Positions 1 through 5,723 of a stretch of DNA of 5,723 bases are shown here, one piece after another (positions within the stretch are counted from its first letter, which is position 1; the number at the start of each line of letters is the position of its first letter). The notes beneath the pieces are model-generated. The model had not been told where the DNA came from and did not search any database. It saw only the letters and a list, made by a program, of their open reading frames with translations. The stretch lies in assembly GCA_026984715.1 (NCBI GenBank), contig JALSRO010000019.1:1-5723 (forward strand). The letters run 5' to 3'. The DNA comes from Chromatiales bacterium (GTDB lineage Bacteria > Pseudomonadota > Gammaproteobacteria > Thiohalospirales > Thiohalospiraceae). The translations under genes and the position numbers were made by a program.

Positions 1-421
1 CGTACAGTTTGATGATCTCCACCTGCCGGCCCTGTTGGGCATAATGGCTGCGGGTGGAGCGCACAAACTTGGTGGCGACCCGCAACCGGCCGGGGGAGAA
101 GTGTTCCTCGACGGGGCCGGCCACCATCAACCTACAGCGCGCGATACGCAGATCCAGCGGTTCATACAGCCCTTCGCTGCCATGTTCCATCAGCACATCC
201 TTGCCCGCCACCCCCAGATCGGCTCCGCCAAACTGGACATACGTGGGAACATCTGTGGCACGAACGATGATCAGGCGCACATCCTCACGATTGGTAGGGA
301 GGATCAACTTGCGGCTGGTATCGGGATCTTCCGCAGGCTCGACCCCGGCATGGGCCAGCAGCGGCATGGTCTCCTTGAAGATACGCCCCTTGGAGAGGGC
401 TATGGTCAGACACTCCCGCAT
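1..421 (-). CDS. hisG: ATP phosphoribosyltransferase HisG, N-terminal 140 codons (cut by left window edge)
   Basis: Catalyses the first step of histidine synthesis in the cytoplasm, joining ATP and PRPP to give phosphoribosyl-ATP. My translation starts [15 protein letters not shown]. It continues with the family landmarks [33 protein letters not shown], split here as [10 protein letters not shown] and [18 protein letters not shown], then [16 protein letters not shown]. The sequence runs open off the window at RQVEIIKLY. The N-terminus resembles the short-form HisG (about 210 residues) that lacks the C-terminal regulatory domain and works with HisZ. The missing C-terminus means this is inferred. 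The ATG at 421-419 is the first possible start, because it lies one codon after the murA stop in the same frame. A weak purine-rich site (AAGGTG, 438-433) precedes it inside murA. It is very probably translated from the murA message. Gammaproteobacteria often have hisD next, which would lie outside the window. Confidence 0.96.
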   Translation of the reverse strand, partial: MRECLTIALSKGRIFKETMPLLAHAGVEPAEDPDTSRKLILPTNREDVRLIIVRATDVPTYVQFGGADLGVAGKDVLMEHGSEGLYEPLDLRIARCRLMVAGPVEEHFSPGRLRVATKFVRSTRSHYAQQGRQVEIIKLY

Positions 422-424
422 CGG

Positions 425-1735
<1,311 letters not shown>

Positions 1736-1799
1736 TTAAACAGCAATTATGTAACCCGGGAACAGCGATTCGCCACATTACCGCAAGTTTATCAGGCCG

Positions 1800-1821
1800 C
1801 CGAAGAGTTCGGTCCCCGAAC
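1800..1821. repeat. Overlapping inverted repeats, two mutually exclusive hairpins
   Basis: The order is CCGAA (1800-1804), TTCGG (1808-1812), CCGAA (1816-1820). The middle copy can pair with either neighbour. The right-hand pairing extends to 6 bp (GTTCGG with CCGAAC, three-base loop), and the left is 5 bp. If it is transcribed in the murA leader it could form alternative structures. No function is shown. Confidence 0.4.
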
Positions 1822-2030
1822 ACCCACCCCGGCACCGGCCTGGAGCCCAGACTGTGACAAATATTGTTGCCGGGTTGACAGTAACTCCTTGAGTTTACCA
1901 GAAAAGCGGTTACCACAGCTTTCACTTTTCGGGCTTTTCGTTATCTCGTGCGCAAAGGAGGGGTATTTCCCAACATCCCGTCGAGGGGATGGCCGCCGTG
2001 GAATGACGAACAGACAAACCCCACTCTAGC

Positions 2031-2076
2031 CGAAGAGCCGCTTTCCGTGATTCGGAAAGGGGAGGGAGCCTCTTCG
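2031..2076 (-). terminator. Nested stem-loop downstream of the GcvH-like gene, possible terminator or 3' stabiliser
   Basis: An inner perfect stem CTTTCCG/CGGAAAG (2041-2047 with 2053-2059, five-base loop) is enclosed by an outer stem CGAAGAG/CTCTTCG (2031-2037 with 2070-2076). It lies about 42 nt past the stop codon of the GcvH-like gene. No T-run follows on the minus strand (GCTAGAGTGGGG comes next), so it is not a textbook intrinsic terminator. It could stabilise the 3' end of the mRNA, act with Rho, or sit in the murA leader. Confidence 0.45.
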
Positions 2077-2118
2077 ACGATCTGGGGTACAACCGCGGAT
2101 TCGTGCCACAGCTGGAGT

Positions 2119-2559
2119 TCAACAACCGGAGAATCCATCATACTCCATACGCGCCTCGAAACTTCCCAACACATCCTTCATCCCGCTGACCAGCTCCTTC
2201 TTGCTGCTCTCCCAGTCGGTTACCCGTATCTTCACCAGCCACCCCTTACCGTAGGGATCCCGGCTGATATGTTCCGGCGTAATCGCCAGCTGGTCATTGA
2301 CCGCCACGATCTCACCGGCCACCGGCGCCTTGACGGGACCCACCCAATCACTGGTTTCAACGGTGGCACAGGACTTGTCTTTAAGCACCTCCTTGCCGAC
2401 AGTTCGCAGAGTACAGGAAACGACCTCGCCCACCAAGGCGGCTGCATAGGAGGTCATACCGACGGTGACCGTACCATCCCCTTCGTCCCGCACCCATACG
2501 TTATTGTCTATGCTGTAGTAAAGATGTTCAGGAATTTCACAACCCCTTACCTCGCCCAT
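2119..2559 (-). CDS. GcvH/LbpA-like lipoyl-domain protein with Asp at the lipoylation position
   Basis: A 146-residue protein of the glycine-cleavage H-protein fold. The family core is clear: VWVRDEGDGTVTVGMT at residues 21-36, APVAGEIVAVND at 78-89, and DPYGKGWLVKI at 101-111. Aligned on APVxGE, the E. coli segment ESVKAASDIY corresponds here to ETSDWVGPVK (68-77). Asp71 therefore replaces the Lys that carries lipoate. The nearest Lys, K77, is six residues on, in the next strand. The WVGPVKAP context and the C-terminus ending DGFSGC look more like the LbpA proteins of the sHdr sulfur-oxidation system than like GcvH, as I recall them. No gcvT or gcvP is nearby, and the upstream neighbour is tusA-like. 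The start at 2559 is set by GGGAGGAG 4 nt upstream. The frame is open further up, but that part is not protein-like. The lipoyl-domain family is secure and the function is unknown. Confidence 0.88.
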   Translation of the reverse strand: MGEVRGCEIPEHLYYSIDNNVWVRDEGDGTVTVGMTSYAAALVGEVVSCTLRTVGKEVLKDKSCATVETSDWVGPVKAPVAGEIVAVNDQLAITPEHISRDPYGKGWLVKIRVTDWESSKKELVSGMKDVLGSFEARMEYDGFSGC

Positions 2560-2563
2560 TCTG

Positions 2564-2571
2564 CTCCTCCC
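2564..2571 (-). promoter_or_regulatory. Strong ribosome binding site fixing the GcvH-like start
   Basis: GGGAGGAG on the minus strand ends 4 nt before the ATG at 2559, with the GGAGG core 6 nt away. This selects the 146-residue protein over the 189-residue extended frame. Confidence 0.85.
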
Positions 2572-2668
2572 AGATTGAAGACTCTGCCAAACTGTATCTC
2601 TCTCTGAATCACAAACAAAAAACTCCCTGATCACAGATCCCCGTAGCGCGCGCCACCCCGAGGTATCT

Positions 2669-2685
2669 GCGAGGATGCGCCTCGC
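2669..2685. repeat. Stem-loop 20 bp downstream of the tusA-like stop
   Basis: A perfect 6-bp GC-rich stem (GCGAGG/CCTCGC) with a five-base loop. No T-run follows directly on the minus strand. A GTTTTTTG run lies about 45 bp further on, too far for an intrinsic terminator. It may attenuate or stabilise the tusA message. Confidence 0.35.
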
Positions 2686-2704
2686 CATTCACGGCAAGTC
2701 CGGC

Positions 2705-2935
2705 TCAACCCTTTCTCATCAAGTAGTGAAACTTACCATCTTCCTCACGCGCCTCCAATAACTCGTTCCCCGTTTGCCGGGCAAAAACCGGAAAATCCCT
2801 GGCCGACCCCGGATCCGTGGCAATAATGTGCAGCACCTGCCCCGGCTCCAGAGTGGCAAGCGCCTTTTTGGCACGCAGAACCGGCAGGGGACAGTTCAGT
2901 CCCGAGGTATCCAGCTCCTGATCGACTTCACCCAT
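2705..2935 (-). CDS. tusA: TusA/SirA-family sulfur carrier protein
   Basis: A 76-residue cytoplasmic protein (E. coli TusA is 81). TusA-family proteins accept persulfide sulfur from desulfurases or rhodaneses on a conserved Cys and pass it to partners in tRNA thiolation, molybdenum-cofactor synthesis or sulfur oxidation. The family motif is complete: LDTSGLNCPLPVLRAKKAL, with Cys15 in the CPxP motif. It is followed by PGQVLHIIATDPGSARDFP and FARQTGNELLEARE, the usual beta-strand, helix and GxEL signature. The start at 2935 is set by AGGAG 7 nt upstream. A longer open frame reaching 3076 is not family-like. It is divergent from bepA, a neighbourhood also known in Pseudomonas (PA1005/PA1006, from memory), where PA1006 affects molybdenum homeostasis. 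The GcvH-like gene downstream instead suggests sulfur oxidation. Which role applies cannot be decided from this window. Confidence 0.93.
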   Translation of the reverse strand: MGEVDQELDTSGLNCPLPVLRAKKALATLEPGQVLHIIATDPGSARDFPVFARQTGNELLEAREEDGKFHYLMRKG

Positions 2936-2942
2936 ATCTCGA

Positions 2943-2947
2943 CTCCT
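2943..2947 (-). promoter_or_regulatory. Ribosome binding site fixing the tusA-like start
   Basis: AGGAG on the minus strand lies 7 nt before the ATG at 2935. This favours the 76-residue product over the longer open frame. Confidence 0.8.
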
Positions 2948-2966
2948 GGGAAATCCCCCTCGCCCG

Positions 2967-2978
2967 GCAGCCGGCTGC
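2967..2978. repeat. 12-bp perfect palindrome in the tusA-like leader
   Basis: GCAGCCGGCTGC, about 32 bp upstream of the tusA-like ATG. It could be an operator, but short GC-rich palindromes also arise by chance in DNA of this composition. Confidence 0.3.
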
Positions 2979-3100
2979 GGGAACTTCCGCGCCATCCCGC
3001 TGCCCCATATTGACAGCAGATTGACGAAAAAAGCTCTTTCGGCAACCTGCCAGCTTATACATTCTGATATCATCATGGTGCCCGGATCAACATCTTGCCA

Positions 3101-4567
3101 ATGCTGCGACCACTACCCTCTCTCCTTCTGCTCATTCTCCTGGTTCCCCTCGCCCTGGCTCCCCGCAACAGCCATGCGCTGTACAACGAGTTACCCGAGA
3201 TGGGAGACGCCACCGGAAACCTGCTCTCCAGAGAGGAGGAGCAACAGATGGGGGCCGAATTCATGCGCAACATCCGCCACCGGCTCACCGTGCTGGACGA
3301 TCCCGAGATCAACCAATATCTGCAGAACCTCGGCAATCAGCTGGTCTCCAACAGCGACGAGGCAAACCGCCCCTTCCACTTTTTTATCATTGCGGACCCG
3401 CGCATCAATGCGTTCGCAGCCCCCGGTGGCTATATCGGCGTCAATTCCGGACTGATTCTCAATACAGCCAATGAAAGCGAGCTGGCCGCCGTACTGGCGC
3501 ACGAGATCGCGCATGTGACCCAGCACCACCTGGCACGCGCCAGCGAAGCCGCCAACCGCATGAATATTCCCATGGCGGCGGCAATCCTCGCTGCCATGAT
3601 CCTGGGAGGGCAAGATCCGGAGTTGGCCCAGGCCGCAATCACTGCCGCCATGGCCGGCACCACACAGCACATGATCAATTTTACCCGCTCGAACGAGAAA
3701 GAGGCGGATCGGGTGGGGATGTTGCTATTGGCCCGCTCCGGGTTCGATCCCAACGGAATGCCCTCGTTCTTCCAGAAACTGCTGGCCACCAACCGACTCT
3801 ACAAGGATACTCTGCCCGAGTTCCTGAAGACCCACCCGGTAACCCTCTCCCGAATCAGCGACTCGCGCAACCGCGTAGCGCGTCTGGCCCCTCACCCCCA
3901 TCAGGACAGCATCGACTACCGGCTGATGCGCGCCAAGATCAGGGTGCTTCTCGAAAGGGATACGAATCGAGTGGTACGCTATTTCGCAGTAAAAGAGGGA
4001 GATGCCGCTCAGTACGGCCTTGCGCTGGCGCTGAATCGCAAGGGAGACAACGACAAAGCCCGCCGCCTGTTGCAATCATTGATTCATCGGGCCCCGGATA
4101 TCGTTGCCTACCACTATGCGCTGGCTCAGGTCGAGGCGGATGCCGGAAATATAAAACGGGCGCTCGCCATCTACGAAAGGAATCTGCGGCTCTATCCGTT
4201 GAACACCCCGCTGACCCTGCGGTATGTGTTTACACTGCTGCAGTCCGGCAACGCTGAGAAAGCCAGAAAGGTGCTGCACCGTTACCTGAACACAAAGAGC
4301 GCAACATCGAGGATCTACCGACTACTGGCGCAAACAGAGAAAAAAGCCGGTTATCCGGTAGCCTCCTATCGCGCCATGGCCGAATACTACTATCTCGAGG
4401 GCCTGACCCTGGAGGCGATTCGGCAGCTGCGCAACGCCCTGGAGACCAGGGGGCTCACTCCGTACGACCGGGCCGGTATCAAGGCACGAATGCAGCAGCT
4501 GGAGGAACGAGCATCCCTCGAGGCCGCATCCCGGGAACAGTCCGGCCGACACAAGGGAGGGAGATAG
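3101..4567 (+). CDS. bepA: BepA-type periplasmic M48 metalloprotease with TPR domain
   Basis: A 488-residue protein, essentially the length of E. coli BepA (YfgC, 487). In E. coli it promotes LptD maturation and degrades stalled outer-membrane proteins at the BAM complex. A signal peptide (MLRPLPSLLLLILLVPLALA) probably ends at SHA, near residue 26. The zinc site is HEIAH (H134, E135, H138), with the third ligand E201 in NEKEADRVG. H245 in THPVTLSR matches the regulatory latch histidine (His246) of E. coli BepA. Residues from about 295 onward form TPR-like helical repeats (for example YHYALAQVEADAGNIKRALA, 337-356), which dock on BAM in E. coli. The ATG at 3101 is preferred. A TTG two codons earlier (3095) is also open. 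Neither has a strong ribosome site. nei follows after 2 nt. Confidence 0.95.
   Translation: MLRPLPSLLLLILLVPLALAPRNSHALYNELPEMGDATGNLLSREEEQQMGAEFMRNIRHRLTVLDDPEINQYLQNLGNQLVSNSDEANRPFHFFIIADPRINAFAAPGGYIGVNSGLILNTANESELAAVLAHEIAHVTQHHLARASEAANRMNIPMAAAILAAMILGGQDPELAQAAITAAMAGTTQHMINFTRSNEKEADRVGMLLLARSGFDPNGMPSFFQKLLATNRLYKDTLPEFLKTHPVTLSRISDSRNRVARLAPHPHQDSIDYRLMRAKIRVLLERDTNRVVRYFAVKEGDAAQYGLALALNRKGDNDKARRLLQSLIHRAPDIVAYHYALAQVEADAGNIKRALAIYERNLRLYPLNTPLTLRYVFTLLQSGNAEKARKVLHRYLNTKSATSRIYRLLAQTEKKAGYPVASYRAMAEYYYLEGLTLEAIRQLRNALETRGLTPYDRAGIKARMQQLEERASLEAASREQSGRHKGGR
4555..4560 (+). promoter_or_regulatory. Ribosome binding site for nei inside the bepA 3' end
   Basis: GGGAGG lies 9 nt before the GTG at 4570 and inside the last codons of bepA. 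It supports the GTG start and implies that nei is translated from the bepA message. Confidence 0.7.
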
Positions 4568-4569
4568 AC

Positions 4570-5409
4570 GTGCCGGAAGGGCCCGAAATCAAACGCGCAG
4601 CAGACACCATCTCTGCAGCAATATCGGGGAGGAAGGTGGAGCAGATCTTTTTCGCCTTCTCCCACCTGAAGCGTTATGAAGTGCCACTGACCGGCACCTG
4701 GGTAACGTCGGTTCGCAGTTTCGGCAAGGCGATGCTGACCACTTTCAGTAACGGGCTCAGCATCTACAGCCACAACCAGCTCTATGGTCGGTGGTACTGC
4801 TGCCTACGGGGGAGTCTCCCCACCATCCAGCGCCAGCTGCGGCTGGCCATCCACAACCGGGAAAACTCTGCCCTGCTCTACAGCGCCTCCGATATCACCG
4901 TTCTGAACCAGGAGGAGGCAGCGACCCATCCATTCCTCGGCAAGCTGGGGCCAGATACGCTGGCACCCGAAACCACGCGGGAAACCATCACCTGCCGCCT
5001 TCAGGATCCCCGTTTCCGCAACCGCCAGCTGGGAAGGCTGCTTACCGATCAGTCATTCGTCGCCGGCCTGGGAAACTATCTTCGTTGCGAGATCCTGTTT
5101 GCAACCGGCCTCTCCCCCAGATGCCGTCCGGGGGAGTTGGACAACCGGATGACAGAGCGGCTCGCAGAGATGATTCTGGCACTCCCCCGCCAATCCTACG
5201 CTACCGGGGGAATAACCAACCAGATCTCCCGCGCCCGTCGGATGATGCAGGAAGGAGCCAGTTTCGAAGAGGCGCGCTTCCTGGTATTCCGGCGCGAAGG
5301 CAAACCCTGTTACCGCTGCGGGAATGCTGTCCGGAGAGAGCTGTCGGGAGGGCAACCCACCTACCTCTGTCCCCGATGCCAGCAGGAGTGTCGAACGGAA
5401 GCTCGGTGA
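4570..5409 (+). CDS. nei: Endonuclease VIII (Nei), DNA glycosylase/AP lyase
   Basis: Removes oxidised pyrimidines from DNA and cuts the abasic site by beta,delta-elimination. 279 residues (E. coli Nei 263). The GTG start gives PEGPE directly after the initiator, which is required because Pro (residue 1 after Met removal) is the catalytic nucleophile and Glu is its partner. Lys53 in SFGKAML matches E. coli Lys52, and QLY (70-72) matches the E. coli intercalating triad Gln69-Leu70-Tyr71. FRNRQ and GLGNYLR (166-172) form the DNA-binding helix region. The C-terminal zinc finger is C247-x2-C250-x16-C267-x2-C270. The Arg five residues before the third Cys in E. coli Nei (Arg252) and Fpg is Gln262 here (GGQPTYLC). 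It is co-transcribed with bepA. Residues 220-236 differ from E. coli. Confidence 0.96.
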   Translation: MPEGPEIKRAADTISAAISGRKVEQIFFAFSHLKRYEVPLTGTWVTSVRSFGKAMLTTFSNGLSIYSHNQLYGRWYCCLRGSLPTIQRQLRLAIHNRENSALLYSASDITVLNQEEAATHPFLGKLGPDTLAPETTRETITCRLQDPRFRNRQLGRLLTDQSFVAGLGNYLRCEILFATGLSPRCRPGELDNRMTERLAEMILALPRQSYATGGITNQISRARRMMQEGASFEEARFLVFRREGKPCYRCGNAVRRELSGGQPTYLCPRCQQECRTEAR

Positions 5410-5437
5410 CAGGCGACGGTATAATCTGACCGTCACC
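5405..5437 (+). terminator. Stem-loop overlapping the nei stop codon
   Basis: GACGGT (5415-5420) pairs with ACCGTC (5429-5434) around an 8-base loop. Alternatively GGTGAC (5405-5410, containing the TGA stop) pairs with GTCACC (5432-5437). No T-run follows, so a role as transcription end is possible but not demonstrated. Nei and the gene to its right converge here, so some end signal is expected. Confidence 0.35.
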
Positions 5438-5465
5438 GATCTGCGGCTACGCCCTTGACAGGGTC

Positions 5466-5479
5466 TTGGGAAAAGTCCC
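5466..5479. repeat. Small inverted repeat in the convergent gap
   Basis: TGGGA and TCCCA flank an AAAG loop. The stem is only 5 bp and no T-run is at the right distance on either strand. A TTTTTT run on the minus strand (5512-5517) lacks an upstream stem. A weak candidate for a transcription end. Confidence 0.25.
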
Positions 5480-5551
5480 AGTATTTCCGCACAAGATGGC
5501 GATGAACCTATAAAAAAGTGATCGTCTTCCGGCAAGCTCGCTCCCTGTCCA

Positions 5552-5723
5552 CTACCGTCCTCGCCGCCCGAATCGAACATGGCGCCACAAACCGCTACCC
5601 GCAAAGAAGAAAAAGACAGGTCCGCCCGCCAGCAGATACCAGTAGTAGGTGGCAAAGCGCCATGCCATGAGCGCGGCCGCGAGGGTAGCGGGCTCAAGCC
5701 ATGCAGCCAGCAGGGCACTGAAA
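5552..5723 (-). CDS. C-terminal 56 residues of a membrane protein, flippase-like/UPF0104 type (cut by right window edge)
   Basis: The minus-strand frame is open from the window edge to TAG at 5554-5552. It reads FSALLAAWLEPATLAAALMA, then WRFATYYWYLLAGGPVFFFF, then AGSGLWRHVRFGRRGR. A hydrophobic helix with an RxxTYY start and a short, very basic cytoplasmic-like tail is typical of the last membrane segment of lysylphosphatidylglycerol-synthase-TM/flippase-like (UPF0104, YbhN) proteins. That assignment rests on the short pattern and is tentative. That it is a membrane protein end is well supported. It converges on nei and is not part of that operon. Confidence 0.6.
   Translation of the reverse strand, partial: FSALLAAWLEPATLAAALMAWRFATYYWYLLAGGPVFFFFAGSGLWRHVRFGRRGR

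Larger units (their letters stand above)
2560..2704 (-). other. 145-bp gap between the tusA-like and GcvH-like genes
   Basis: The minus strand holds a stem-loop near the tusA end (GCGAGG/CCTCGC, 2669-2685, five-base loop). A direct repeat of TGTGAT follows (TGTGATCAG and TGTGATTCAG, about 2602-2636). A poor promoter-like pair TTGTTT, 16 bp, TACAGT lies just upstream of the GcvH-like gene. The gap is long enough that the GcvH-like gene may have its own promoter, although both genes face the same way. Confidence 0.4.
2936..3100. promoter_or_regulatory. 165-bp divergent intergenic region between the tusA-like gene and bepA
   Basis: This stretch must hold the promoters for both divergent units. 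On the plus strand TTGACA (3010-3015) and TTGACG (3021-3026) resemble -35 boxes, and TTATACAT (3055-3062) resembles a -10. The spacings are too long (28 bp or more) to pair them. On the minus strand TATAAG and CAATAT occur without good partners. A 12-bp palindrome GCAGCCGGCTGC (2967-2978) and GGGAAATCCC (2948-2957) lie in the tusA-like leader. I call the region regulatory by position, not by a recognised promoter. Confidence 0.45.

Noticed and set aside
1875..1903. Perfect TTGACA on the plus strand in the murA upstream gap
   Set aside because: No -10 box at proper spacing and no plus-strand gene downstream.
2560..2688. N-terminal 43-residue extension of the GcvH-like protein
   Set aside because: The added residues are not H-protein-like, and the strong GGGAGGAG site lies inside the extension, just before the internal ATG.
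2936..3076. N-terminal 47-residue extension of the TusA-like protein
   Set aside because: TusA proteins are about 80 residues, and the AGGAG site supports the ATG at 2935.
5420..5425. Perfect TATAAT just after nei
   Set aside because: No -35 at 16-18 bp upstream and no extended -10. It is the loop region of the nei 3' hairpin.
5455..5483. Perfect -35 box TTGACA after nei
   Set aside because: Nothing resembling a -10 lies at 16-18 bp, and the direction points into a convergent gene. Probably chance, though an antisense RNA cannot be excluded.
5053..5718. Minus-strand 221-codon frame over the nei 3' half and the right edge
   Set aside because: Most of it is antisense to nei. In the right-hand part a different frame gives the clear hydrophobic membrane-protein end, so this frame is a shadow.

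Overview
The window looks like chromosomal backbone DNA from a gammaproteobacterium. The evidence is a murA-hisG pair with gammaproteobacterial-type sequences, a BepA-type periplasmic M48 protease that matches the E. coli family from end to end, and an Nei DNA glycosylase. A TusA-like sulfur carrier and a GcvH/LbpA-like protein lie together in one block, which suggests (inference only) a sulfur-metabolising lineage. I see no insertion sequence, CRISPR array, tRNA or rRNA gene.

Layout. The left half reads on the minus strand, from high to low coordinates: tusA-like (2935-2705), GcvH-like (2559-2119), a 419-bp non-coding stretch, murA (1699-425), and hisG (421 to beyond the left edge). The right half reads on the plus strand, divergently from tusA: bepA (3101-4567) and nei (4570-5409), which are almost certainly co-transcribed. 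After nei there is a convergent 142-bp gap. Then comes the C-terminal end of a minus-strand membrane protein (5552 to beyond the right edge) that resembles flippase-like/UPF0104 proteins.

Functions. MurA makes the first committed peptidoglycan precursor in the cytoplasm. BepA maintains outer-membrane protein assembly in the periplasm. HisG starts histidine synthesis, and Nei excises oxidised pyrimidines. TusA carries persulfide sulfur on the Cys of its CPxP motif.

The two most notable points are residue-level. First, the GcvH-like protein has the lipoyl-domain fold signature, but an Asp sits where the lipoylated Lys should be, so it probably cannot work as a conventional lipoyl carrier. Second, the otherwise canonical Nei has Gln in place of the zinc-finger Arg that is conserved in E. 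coli Nei and Fpg. The murA-hisG junction is also notable: both genes are in the same reading frame, separated by a single TAG and one further codon.
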